7,883 nt of DNA from DATGLE01 sp035294325 (lineage in GTDB: Bacteria; Chloroflexota; Ktedonobacteria; Ktedonobacterales; Ktedonobacteraceae). Of this stretch, positions 1 to 5,111 are shown piece after piece. The stretch's first letter is position 1. The number at the start of each line of letters is the position of its first letter. The translations under genes were made by a program, and so were the position numbers. The stretch is taken from contig DATGLE010000217.1 in assembly GCA_035294325.1 (NCBI GenBank), positions 1 to 7,883 of the forward strand, in the 5' to 3' direction. The notes under the pieces were generated by a model. The model saw only the letters and a program-made list of their open reading frames with translations. It ran no database searches and was not told where the DNA came from.

Positions 1-83
1 TGATCTTCTTCGGCAAGGCTACGATCTTCTTCAAGGCGATGCGCAAGCCGGTACCACAGCAAATCCAGGAGTTTATCGGTTAG
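1..83 (+). CDS. C-terminal end of an unidentified protein (5' partial)
   Basis: An open frame enters from the left edge (first full codon at 3) and ends at a TAG at 81-83, giving 26 residues that end in QQIQEFIG. Third codon positions are mostly G or C (ATC, TTC, GGC, AAG, CGC), which matches the coding style of the next gene, so I read it as real coding sequence. It contains a short internal echo, IFFGKA followed by IFFKA. The stop lies 2 bases before the ATG of the DinB-type gene, so the two are probably co-transcribed. There is too little sequence to name the family. Confidence 0.55.
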   Translation, partial: IFFGKATIFFKAMRKPVPQQIQEFIG

Positions 84-85
84 AT

Positions 86-724
86 ATGTCTGATATCTAT
101 ATCGAACTGGGTGGCAAGAAGGCCATTGCCTGGTCGCTGGAGTGGCCGGGGTGGTGCCGCATTCGCACGAGTGAGGCGGCGGCGATACAGGCATTGATCG
201 AAACCGAGGTGCGCTATAGCCAGATCGCGCAGCGTGCCGGGCTGGAGTTTGCCCCTGGTGAACTCGTGGTGGTGGAACGTCTTCCTGGTGATGTTAACAC
301 TGCATGGGGAGTGCCCTCGGTGCTGGCTCCTGCCGAAACCAGACCAATCGATGCCCAGACTGCACAGCGCTATGTGGCGCTGCTGCGCGCATCATGGGAT
401 CTCCTGGATGATGTTGTCGCGGCCTCACCGGCGCAACTGCGCAAAGGTCCGCGCGGTGGCGGCCGTGACCGCGACGAAATATGGCGCCACGTCATCGAGG
501 CAGAACGGGTATATGCGCGCAAGATCGGAGTGCGACATCCACCGTTTGATGTGAATGACCGCGACGCTCTCAGAGCCATGCGAGAAGAGATCGCTGCTGT
601 GCTAAGTCAGCCCTCCAGCGGTGAGCCTCTGGTTTCCGGGGGATGGAACGCCAGCTACGCGATCCGGCGCATAGCGTGGCATGTGGTCGATCACATCTGG
701 GAGATCGAAGACCGCCGGGGCTAA
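86..724 (+). CDS. DinB-superfamily protein with HicB-like N-terminal region
   Basis: A 212-aa cytoplasmic protein. The C-terminal two thirds has the DinB/YfiT-type four-helix pattern with a likely metal triad: H135 in the segment IWRHVIEAE, and H199 and H203 in AWHVVDHIWEIEDR. DinB-fold proteins are metal-dependent, and some are thiol transferases; the substrate here is unknown. Residues 1-40 (MSDIYIELGG...LEWPGWCRIRTSEAAAIQALIE) resemble a HicB-like beta-beta-beta-alpha unit with its 'PGW/PGC' turn and an alanine-rich helix. I remember similar two-part proteins from Actinobacteria and Chloroflexota. The ATG lies 2 bases after the upstream stop, with an AGGAG at 66-70 inside the upstream gene (15 bases away, rather long), which suggests translational coupling. 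The gene ends before the palindrome at 764-824. The family call is fairly sure; the function is not known. Confidence 0.75.
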   Translation: MSDIYIELGGKKAIAWSLEWPGWCRIRTSEAAAIQALIETEVRYSQIAQRAGLEFAPGELVVVERLPGDVNTAWGVPSVLAPAETRPIDAQTAQRYVALLRASWDLLDDVVAASPAQLRKGPRGGGRDRDEIWRHVIEAERVYARKIGVRHPPFDVNDRDALRAMREEIAAVLSQPSSGEPLVSGGWNASYAIRRIAWHVVDHIWEIEDRRG

Positions 725-740
725 TCTTTCCTCGACTACT

Positions 741-765
741 CAGCGCCTGCGGCGCTTCGCAAGCG
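741..765. repeat. GCGCCTGCGGCGC core hairpin, copy 1
   Basis: The segment contains GCGCC-TGC-GGCGC (743-755), extended by the A742/T756 pair. Overlapping it is a second small hairpin, CGCTT-CGC-AAGCG (753-765). The 13-base core also occurs at 2171-2183 and, as ACGCCTGCGGCGC, at 2318-2330. The preceding bases TCG..T.CTC are shared with those copies, apart from one extra base here, which suggests a dispersed intergenic repeat rather than chance. Confidence 0.6.
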
Positions 766-824
766 TGAGAGGTGGGTGCGGCCGGGGCGGACGCCGTCCG
801 CCCCGGCCGCACCCACCTCTCACG
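764..824. repeat. Perfect 30-bp inverted repeat between convergent genes
   Basis: Bases 764-793 are the exact reverse complement of 795-824, with a single central base (C794). The arm starts CGTGAGAGGTGGGTGCGGCC and is very GC-rich. The tip must open to 3-5 unpaired bases, leaving a stem of about 28 bp as RNA or as an extruded cruciform. It lies between the DinB-type gene (ends 724) and the glsB-like gene (ends 865 on the other strand), where a bidirectional terminator would be expected. No T-tract follows on either strand, so it is not a canonical intrinsic terminator. It sits directly beside a GCGCC-TGC-GGCGC core hairpin (743-755), which also occurs near 2171 and 2319, so it may belong to an intergenic repeat family. 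Confidence 0.9.
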
Positions 825-864
825 GATAAGCTGCCTTCGGTGGCAAAGGGATCGGAAAAATTTA

Positions 865-1215
865 CTACCAGAAGAGGCGACGGCGCGTGCGGGGTCGCCG
901 CACATAGCTGCCGCGGCGATAGTAATAGCGCTCATAGTAGGGCCGATAGTAGCGCCGATACACCAGGCCGCTCCAGAGGGCTACCAGGATCGCAGCCACA
1001 ATAATCGAACTGATCAAGGGAATGCCGTCCAGGCGCGGTTCGCCCGCGATAGAGAAATGCAGTACGCCAACGATGATGAACATAGCAATAAATCCGACAA
1101 TGGCGGCACCAATTATGCCATCGGGCGCTCTTCTACGCGCGATCAACTCACCGATAACGCCGATAATTATCGCAAGGATAATCCATATTATCAAATCGGT
1201 CAGAGTGATAACCAT
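865..1215 (-). CDS. GlsB/YeaQ/YmgE-family small membrane protein
   Basis: A 116-aa integral membrane protein with three predicted membrane segments at about 5-25, 33-53 and 66-85. The family signature is visible as a DGIIGAAIVGF-type second helix and a DGIPLISSIIVAAILVALW-type third helix. GlsB/YeaQ/YmgE (transglycosylase-associated) proteins are linked to envelope stress, but their biochemical role is unclear. Typical members have about 80-90 residues; this one has an extra cytoplasmic tail (about 86-113) very rich in Arg and Tyr (RRYYRPYYERYYYRR). The start is supported by AGGAGGG (1225-1231 on the + strand) 9 bases before the ATG. It lies 98 bases downstream of the PAP2 gene on the same strand, so it could be co-transcribed or have its own promoter. 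I saw no convincing -35/-10 pair in that gap. Confidence 0.85.
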   Translation of the reverse strand: MVITLTDLIIWIILAIIIGVIGELIARRRAPDGIIGAAIVGFIAMFIIVGVLHFSIAGEPRLDGIPLISSIIVAAILVALWSGLVYRRYYRPYYERYYYRRGSYVRRPRTRRRLFW

Positions 1216-1313
1216 CTATTTTTTCCCTCCTCGTTCGCGCAGCCCTTATCCTGATACAGAACTTGCTGCGCATCACTTCTTACTGCTATCACGGATAAGC
1301 ACGTCATCTGGCT

Positions 1314-2123
1314 TCAAACGCGCTGCATCTTCATCGCCTGCCGCTGCGCCAGTTTCGCCGTCACCCAGCGAAACAGGGCAATGAAGACGAAAAGGTAAAT
1401 AGCGCCCTCAAGGTAGCCGCCAAGCACATCCAGAAGCCAGTGATCACCCTCCAGGATGCGTGAAAAGCCAATGGTGAGCAGCGCATACACGGCGAACAGT
1501 TGCAGAGGGATCAGCAGCCAGCGGTAGCGCCACTCGCGCACGGGTTTAGTAAAGCTCAGGTACAGCAGGCTCCCGTAGTAGAGGGTATCAAACTCGGTAT
1601 GGCCCGAAGGAAAGGTAGGATAGGGTACGAGGGGCGTATATACATGGATAGGATAGTGATGAGGATCTGGTCGTGGCCTGTTCACCAGCAGTTCAGTAAT
1701 TCCTTGCAGGCCATATGAGATGCCAACGGTCAACGCCAGAAAAACGGCGGCTTTGATCCAGTTCAGGGGCGATCTCCCTCTCAGGTGAAAGATCAGAGCC
1801 ATCAGCAACATCCAGCCCACCCAGATAATCATGGCGATCAGAGAAGGGCCAATATTATTAAGGATACTGGGGAATACCAGCGCGTCACGCAGCCAGGGCA
1901 TGAGATGAAAGCCCTGCACCGTTTCAGTCGTAGTCAGTTCAAAGGGATAGGGCTGCGGGTGTCCATGAATAGTGACACAGCCTATTATATAGATAATGAA
2001 GCCAATCACCCAGAACACAGCCTCAACACGGTAACGCCGCTCTGCCTTCCGGCGATCCTCGCCGCCCGCCGTTCTGTCCCTGGTCGGCAATTGTGTGCCT
2101 TTAGAATGAGTTATGCTATGCAT
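1314..2123 (-). CDS. PAP2-superfamily membrane phosphatase with altered motif 1
   Basis: A 269-aa multi-pass membrane protein of the PAP2 (phosphatidate phosphatase/BcrC/undecaprenyl-pyrophosphate phosphatase-like) superfamily. Hydrophobic segments lie at about 34-52, 93-113, 122-140, 202-219 and 238-254. Motif 2 is PSGH at 172-175. Motif 3 is S221-R222-x5-H228-x3-D232, giving the nucleophile-activating His and Asp. Motif 1, normally Lys-x6-Arg-Pro, reads E144-x6-R151-P152, so the phosphate-binding Lys is Glu. An in-frame ATG 90 bases upstream (2213) would add 30 residues, but those codons run through an intergenic repeat. The ATG at 2123 has GAGAGGA 5 bases ahead and is preferred. The likely substrate is a lipid phosphate or diphosphate at the outer membrane face; which one cannot be told. 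The Lys change makes activity uncertain. Confidence 0.85.
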   Translation of the reverse strand: MHSITHSKGTQLPTRDRTAGGEDRRKAERRYRVEAVFWVIGFIIYIIGCVTIHGHPQPYPFELTTTETVQGFHLMPWLRDALVFPSILNNIGPSLIAMIIWVGWMLLMALIFHLRGRSPLNWIKAAVFLALTVGISYGLQGITELLVNRPRPDPHHYPIHVYTPLVPYPTFPSGHTEFDTLYYGSLLYLSFTKPVREWRYRWLLIPLQLFAVYALLTIGFSRILEGDHWLLDVLGGYLEGAIYLFVFIALFRWVTAKLAQRQAMKMQRV

Positions 2124-2128
2124 TGTCG

Positions 2129-2135
2129 TCCTCTC
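2129..2135 (-). promoter_or_regulatory. Ribosome binding site that sets the PAP2 gene start
   Basis: On the minus strand, GAGAGGA ends 5 bases before the ATG at 2123. No comparable site precedes the upstream in-frame ATG at 2213, which falls within the hairpin arm. The first three bases of this site (2133-2135) coincide with the edge of the 51-bp repeat, so the repeat may supply part of the translation signal. Confidence 0.55.
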
Positions 2136-2183
2136 AGTAAGTGTCTGATTCTCGATACCCTCGCTTGCTCGCGCCTGCGGCGC
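2133..2183. repeat. 51-bp intergenic direct repeat, unit A
   Basis: The unit begins CTCAGTAAGTGTCTGATTCT and ends with the core GCGCCTGCGGCGC. It matches unit B (2280-2330) at 46 of 51 positions by eye, including 23 identical bases at the start. Its end forms a 9-bp stem around TGC: GCTCGCGCC (2167-2175) pairs with GGCGCGAGC (2179-2187). It lies directly upstream of the PAP2 ribosome binding site. Confidence 0.85.
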
Positions 2184-2191
2184 GAGCCTTT

Positions 2192-2248
2192 GGGGGAGTG
2201 TTGTTGCGAACAATACGCTGCGCGCATTGTTCGCAACAACACTTCCCC
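2192..2248. repeat. 23-bp-arm hairpin between the two 51-bp repeats
   Basis: Bases 2192-2214 (GGGGGAGTGTTGTTGCGAAC and on) pair with 2226-2248 at 22 of 23 positions; the single mismatch is at 2196/2244. Inside, CGC (2215+1 to 2218) and GCG (2222-2224) add three more pairs around a TGC loop. The arm sequence is unrelated to the palindrome at 764-824, although both directly follow a GCGCCTGCGGCGC core. It lies in the leader or promoter region of the PAP2 gene. No U-tract follows, so a classical terminator is unlikely. Confidence 0.9.
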
Positions 2249-2279
2249 TCTTCGGCGCGGAGCAGCCGCGCGGCCATTC

Positions 2280-2330
2280 CTCAGTAAGTGTCTGATTCTC
2301 GACACCTTCGTGTGCTCACGCCTGCGGCGC
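2280..2330. repeat. 51-bp intergenic direct repeat, unit B
   Basis: The second copy of the 51-bp unit, offset 147 bases from unit A in the same orientation. Differences are confined to five positions between the 23-base identical head and the CGCCTGCGGCGC tail. Some of them (for example G to A just before the core) weaken the core stem, which here is only CGCC-TGC-GGCG. The bases after it do not form a long hairpin comparable to the ones that follow the other two cores. Confidence 0.85.
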
Positions 2331-2508
2331 TCGTTTGACGGATGCTGCGGATCCGCCGCGCCAGTACCCGGCCAGAGAGTGCGAAGACGCTGAGAAGCAG
2401 ACACGCTCTCATACCAATCGTTACAAACACGAAAATTCACATGGGATGATCTCTATACATCAGGTACGGATCAAATAGCATGAGAGGATGCAACTTTATA
2501 GCATTCGT

Positions 2509-3123
2509 TCAGGCTCTGGATGATAGTATCCTGCGCACCATATAGCCGAAAGCCCCTACAATGGCGACTATAGCCACCATTGCCAGCAGCAGCGGCACAG
2601 AGGAGGTTGTTGTTGGCGGCGGAGGCGCGGGCACAGGCGCTCGCTCGTGTGGATCCGCATGACGACGAGCGAGTTCCAGCTTCAGGCTCTCCTCGCCTTT
2701 CGCCATCGCCCAGCGGTGATTGGCGGCGAAGATCGGCTTGATAAGGAACGAGCCATAGCGCAATAGAGGCTTCTCAGCGCTGATCTTCCAGTCGTATGTC
2801 ATATCCACCCATTCACCCTCCTGCTTGAAGGTCCAGATACCGCGCCCATCAAAATCGCCCCACGCCACCAGCGTGAAGCCATCCTCGCGTACATCGGTCA
2901 CGCGGAATTGCCAGCGCAACGTGTAAGGCAGCCAGCCTTTGGTATAGAGGGAGACGACCTTGCCCAACCCGTTTTCGTCGCCTTTCTCCAGCACCTCTAC
3001 GTCGAGATACACCGAGGGCCACCAGCGCACCAGGTCAGCGGCATCACCAAGGATATCGCTCACTTCGCGTATAGTGCCCGGCACCCGCCACTGCGTAATG
3101 AAATGGTAATCGTTACTTGCCAT
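2509..3123 (-). CDS. SRPBCC-family protein with C-terminal membrane anchor
   Basis: A 204-aa protein. Residues 1 to about 150 fit the SRPBCC (START/polyketide cyclase-like) fold, a hydrophobic-ligand cup. The pattern is an opening strand (YHFITQWRVPGTIREVSDIL), a WWPS-type helix turn, alternating strands rich in Trp and charged residues, and a long C-terminal helix (HRWAMAKGEESLKLELARR). A proline-rich linker (about 160-172) leads to one membrane span (about 177-194) followed by RR, so the domain is probably tethered to the inner membrane facing the cytoplasm. The start has AGGAG 6 bases ahead. Its first 11 bases overlap the end of the ACT-domain gene, so translation is probably coupled. It is the last gene of the four-gene operon. 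The ligand is unknown; a lipid or aromatic compound is possible. Confidence 0.8.
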   Translation of the reverse strand: MASNDYHFITQWRVPGTIREVSDILGDAADLVRWWPSVYLDVEVLEKGDENGLGKVVSLYTKGWLPYTLRWQFRVTDVREDGFTLVAWGDFDGRGIWTFKQEGEWVDMTYDWKISAEKPLLRYGSFLIKPIFAANHRWAMAKGEESLKLELARRHADPHERAPVPAPPPPTTTSSVPLLLAMVAIVAIVGAFGYMVRRILSSRA

Positions 3124-3499
3124 ACGATGCTCCTATAAAACTATGCCCCTGTTGCTCAAGCAACTTCCTGGCACGTAGCACATCTTTCACCAGAATATAA
3201 TCGGTGTCGAAGGTTGAGACGGCGAAGATGGAAACTCCACCTTCGGCCAGAGGGACAGCCAGGGAGGCGAGAATACCCGTGAGCGAGAAGTCCAGCGGCC
3301 CCTGCACCTTGATCGCTCGCCAGCCGCGCTCACAGTGTATATCCTGTGGAACGGAGGAGAAAGGGCAGACAATAGAAAGCTCATCAGCGGTACAGGTGAT
3401 GGACACGAATGTTCTCCGTGCCAGCGCCCAGGATGGCACGTCGTAGTGTGGCGCGAGGCGACAAATCGCATATTCATCTGGCAGCACTATCAGCTTCAT
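3113..3499 (-). CDS. ACT-domain protein (CASTOR/ACT_7 type)
   Basis: A 128-aa cytoplasmic protein resembling the stand-alone ACT_7 family (COG3603-like). The N-terminal half has the expected pattern VLPDEYAICRL, then FVSITCTADELSIVCP (31-46). The C-terminal half has a conserved core around 58-104: RGWRAIKVQGPLDFSLTGIL, then APL/VPLAEGGVSIFAVSTF, then DTDYILV. Tandem ACT folds of this sort bind amino acids or similar small ligands and act as sensors; the ligand for this group is not known to me. It starts 6 bases after the dehydrogenase stop with only a weak ribosome site (AGG), so it probably relies on coupling. Its end overlaps the SRPBCC gene by 11 bases. It may be a ligand-sensing subunit for the operon. 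Confidence 0.82.
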   Translation of the reverse strand: MKLIVLPDEYAICRLAPHYDVPSWALARRTFVSITCTADELSIVCPFSSVPQDIHCERGWRAIKVQGPLDFSLTGILASLAVPLAEGGVSIFAVSTFDTDYILVKDVLRARKLLEQQGHSFIGASYGK

Positions 3500-3505
3500 A
3501 AACGC

Positions 3506-4534
3506 CTAAGGCTCCGCGAGGATGACGGCCTTCAAGGCATTGCCCGGCCGGGCAACCAGGCCGAATGCCCGGGCAGCATCTTGCAGCGCGAAACGATGCG
3601 TAATCACCGTTTCCGCGCGGATCCGCCCGCTGCGCAACAATTCCAGGGCCTGCCGCGTCTCATAAGGCCCGGCGGAATAGCTGGTGCGCAGCGTGATTTC
3701 TTGAAAGAAGAGATGATTGGGCATTACGGGCAGCTTCTCCTCGGGCGCCGGAGGCGCGTAGAGCAGGACCGTTCCCCCCGGACTCACCAGTTCAAGCCCC
3801 TGCTGCATGGCTGCTATTTTGGATGGGGTGACGATCACGATATCGGGCCGGCGTCCATCGTTCACGGCGTAGACCTGCTCCAGCAGGGGCGCGACATCGG
3901 GATCGAGCGCGACATCGGCGCCCATCTCCAGTGCACGCTCGCGCCGGTACGCGATGGGATCAACAACGATGACGCGCAGCGCGCCCCGCAGGCGAGCCAG
4001 TTGCGCCAGCATTTGCCCGTTGCTGCCGGCGCCCAGTATGAGCACACTATCGCCGGCCTGCATCATCGCCCGTTCTATGCCGCGCACACAGCAGCCCAGC
4101 GGCTCGATCAGCGTGGCCGCCTCGAACGAGAGGTCATCGGGCAGCGGCAGCACGTCAAGCTGCACATTCAGCGCCGGCACGCGCACATACTCGGCCAGGC
4201 CGCCGGGATCGAGTCGCGTGCGGCGAAACGTGGCGCACTGCGAAAACGCTCCGCGCTGGCAGAAGTGACAGACCATACAGGGGACATGATGATGAAAAAA
4301 TACACGCTGCCCCGGCGCGAATTGCTGCACGCCCGCGCCCACGGCCACGACCACGCCAGCCGGCTCGTGTCCCGGGTAGAGCGGCGCGCGCGGGCGCATG
4401 TACCATTCCATCACGTCGCTCGCGCACAGGCCACAGGCGTGCAACTTCACCAGCAGTTCACCCGGTCCGATCTCCGGCACGGGCATCTCCACAATACGGA
4501 CATCATCATTGCTGTGGTATTCAACAACTCGCAT
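3506..4534 (-). CDS. Zinc-dependent medium-chain alcohol/polyol dehydrogenase
   Basis: A 342-aa cytoplasmic oxidoreductase of the medium-chain (MDR/threonine-sorbitol dehydrogenase) family, at full family length. The GroES-like domain carries the catalytic zinc ligands C37 (GLCASD), H56-E57 (PGHEPAG) and E144 (LIEPLGCC). The structural zinc lobe is complete with C86, C89, C92 and C100. The Rossmann domain has GAGSNG at 168-173. D192 at the end of the second strand (VIVVDP) favours NAD(H) over NADP(H). The probable reaction is NAD-dependent oxidation of a secondary alcohol or polyol, but the substrate cannot be read from sequence. It starts 5 bases after the cupin stop, with AAGG as a modest ribosome site, and is followed after 6 bases by the ACT gene. 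Confidence 0.9.
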   Translation of the reverse strand: MRVVEYHSNDDVRIVEMPVPEIGPGELLVKLHACGLCASDVMEWYMRPRAPLYPGHEPAGVVVAVGAGVQQFAPGQRVFFHHHVPCMVCHFCQRGAFSQCATFRRTRLDPGGLAEYVRVPALNVQLDVLPLPDDLSFEAATLIEPLGCCVRGIERAMMQAGDSVLILGAGSNGQMLAQLARLRGALRVIVVDPIAYRRERALEMGADVALDPDVAPLLEQVYAVNDGRRPDIVIVTPSKIAAMQQGLELVSPGGTVLLYAPPAPEEKLPVMPNHLFFQEITLRTSYSAGPYETRQALELLRSGRIRAETVITHRFALQDAARAFGLVARPGNALKAVILAEP

Positions 4535-4539
4535 AGCTG

Positions 4540-4920
4540 CTACCTTTGCGCCGGCACAACGCAGAGGAAGCCGAAAGGCTCCTCGCCGAGCGTAAAAAAC
4601 TGGTGGACGGCGTTGCCGGAGATATAGACCACATCGCCCGCGTTCAACTCGTGTTCCTCATCGTCCAGGCGCAGGCGCGCGCGGCCATGCAGGATATAGA
4701 CGCCGTGATCGTGGGCGTGCTGGTCGAGCGAGGTATGGCCCCCGGGCTGCACGGCGAAGTAGCGCAGATGGAAGTTGGGCGAGTGCTCATCGTTGCCGAT
4801 CAGGATCTGGCGCGTGGCGCGGTCAGCACCGCTATTCTGCGGACCATAGGCGCGCACCGCGACCCCCTGCCAGCGTAACTCACCCTGCTCTCTTTTATCG
4901 TAGCGGTGAATAGCACTCAT
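4540..4920 (-). CDS. Single-domain cupin protein
   Basis: A 126-aa cytoplasmic protein with one double-stranded beta-helix cupin. Motif 1 spans about 60-79 (GGHTSLDQHAHDHGVYILHG) and supplies H68, H70 and probably H72. The usual Glu position is Gly (73), a variant I have seen in HxHDHGV-type cupins. Motif 2 includes GDVVYISGNAVHQFF, supplying H106. A bound divalent metal (Mn, Fe or Ni) is likely. It may be an isomerase, an oxygenase or a ligand sensor. The start is supported by AGGAG in GAGGAGAGAT, 9 bases before the ATG. It is the first gene of the operon, and the dehydrogenase begins 5 bases after its stop. A role in handling a sugar or small acid alongside the dehydrogenase is inference only. 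Confidence 0.85.
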   Translation of the reverse strand: MSAIHRYDKREQGELRWQGVAVRAYGPQNSGADRATRQILIGNDEHSPNFHLRYFAVQPGGHTSLDQHAHDHGVYILHGRARLRLDDEEHELNAGDVVYISGNAVHQFFTLGEEPFGFLCVVPAQR

Positions 4921-4940
4921 TAACTATCTCTCCTCTTCTT

Positions 4941-5049
4941 CGGACATGTCATCCTTCGCTGCCGCTCAGGATCTGCGTGTGCGGCCAGCGGATCCTTCGT
5001 TGCGCTGCGCTCCACTCAGGATGACATGGAGCGCAGGATGACATGTCCG
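4941..5049. repeat. 109-bp element with 15-bp terminal inverted repeats
   Basis: The ends CGGACATGTCATCCT (4941-4955) and AGGATGACATGTCCG (5035-5049) are exact reverse complements. Inside are further copies of the same words: AGGATGACATG at 5018-5028 and again at 5035-5045, plus two ATCCTTCG...CTCAGGAT modules (4951-4972 and 4991-5022). The 'ATCCTTCG...CACTCAGGATGACA' wording resembles intergenic repeats I remember from several bacterial genomes. There is no coding capacity. It lies in the probable 5' leader of the cupin operon. It could be a MITE-like or REP-like element; I did not find a clear target-site duplication. Confidence 0.75.
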
Positions 5050-5075
5050 GACTCGATTAGTATCTTTCTACAGGC

Positions 5076-5105
5076 ATTGTAGCAGAGGCAGCGCAACGAG
5101 TACAA
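5076..5105 (-). promoter_or_regulatory. Possible sigma70-like promoter for the cupin operon
   Basis: Reading the minus strand, TTGTAC (5105-5100) and TACAAT (5081-5076) are separated by 18 bases. The -10 matches the consensus at five of six positions; the -35 matches only in TTG. Transcription would start near 5068 and run through the 109-bp element, giving a leader of about 150 bases before the cupin ATG. Its place just past the end of the NACHT gene fits an independent promoter for the operon. Confidence 0.35.
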
Positions 5106-5111
5106 ATGAAT

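Larger units (their letters stand above)
2124..2508. other. 385-base gene-free region with repeats and hairpins
   Basis: This gap lies between two minus-strand genes, SRPBCC (ends 2509) and PAP2 (starts 2123). From 2124 to about 2400 it is almost entirely repeat-derived: two 51-bp direct repeats, a long hairpin, and small GC hairpins at 2255-2271 (GCGCGG-AGCAG-CCGCGC) and 2347-2356 (GCGGATCCGC). The rest, 2401-2508, is more AT-rich with no repeat that I can see, and is the natural place for the PAP2 promoter. I found no -10/-35 pair there that I would defend. An open frame (2111-2440, minus) crosses the repeats but does not look like a gene. Confidence 0.75.

Noticed and set aside
764..824. 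Calling the palindrome a classical intrinsic terminator
   Set aside because: There is no T-rich run after the stem on either strand, so I kept it as a repeat with a possible insulating role.
681..1254. Plus-strand frames over the palindrome and the glsB-like gene
   Set aside because: They cross the inverted repeat and lie antisense to a well-supported membrane protein. They show no family pattern and have no ribosome site.
2124..2213. A 30-residue N-terminal extension of the PAP2 protein from the ATG at 2213
   Set aside because: These codons run through the 51-bp repeat and one hairpin arm and have no ribosome site. The ATG at 2123 has a good one.
2133..2330. A CRISPR array
   Set aside because: There are only two repeat copies, of 51 bp with mismatches. 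The 'spacer' is a large hairpin, and there are no cas genes.
3335..4627. A 430-residue open frame on the plus strand
   Set aside because: It lies antisense to the dehydrogenase, with low-complexity His/Arg/Gln composition and no recognisable domain. It is a shadow of the high-GC minus-strand genes.
5068..5082. A terminator for the NACHT gene at CTACA-GGCAT-TGTAG
   Set aside because: The stem has only 5 pairs and no real T-tract. The same bases fit the -10 of a promoter better.
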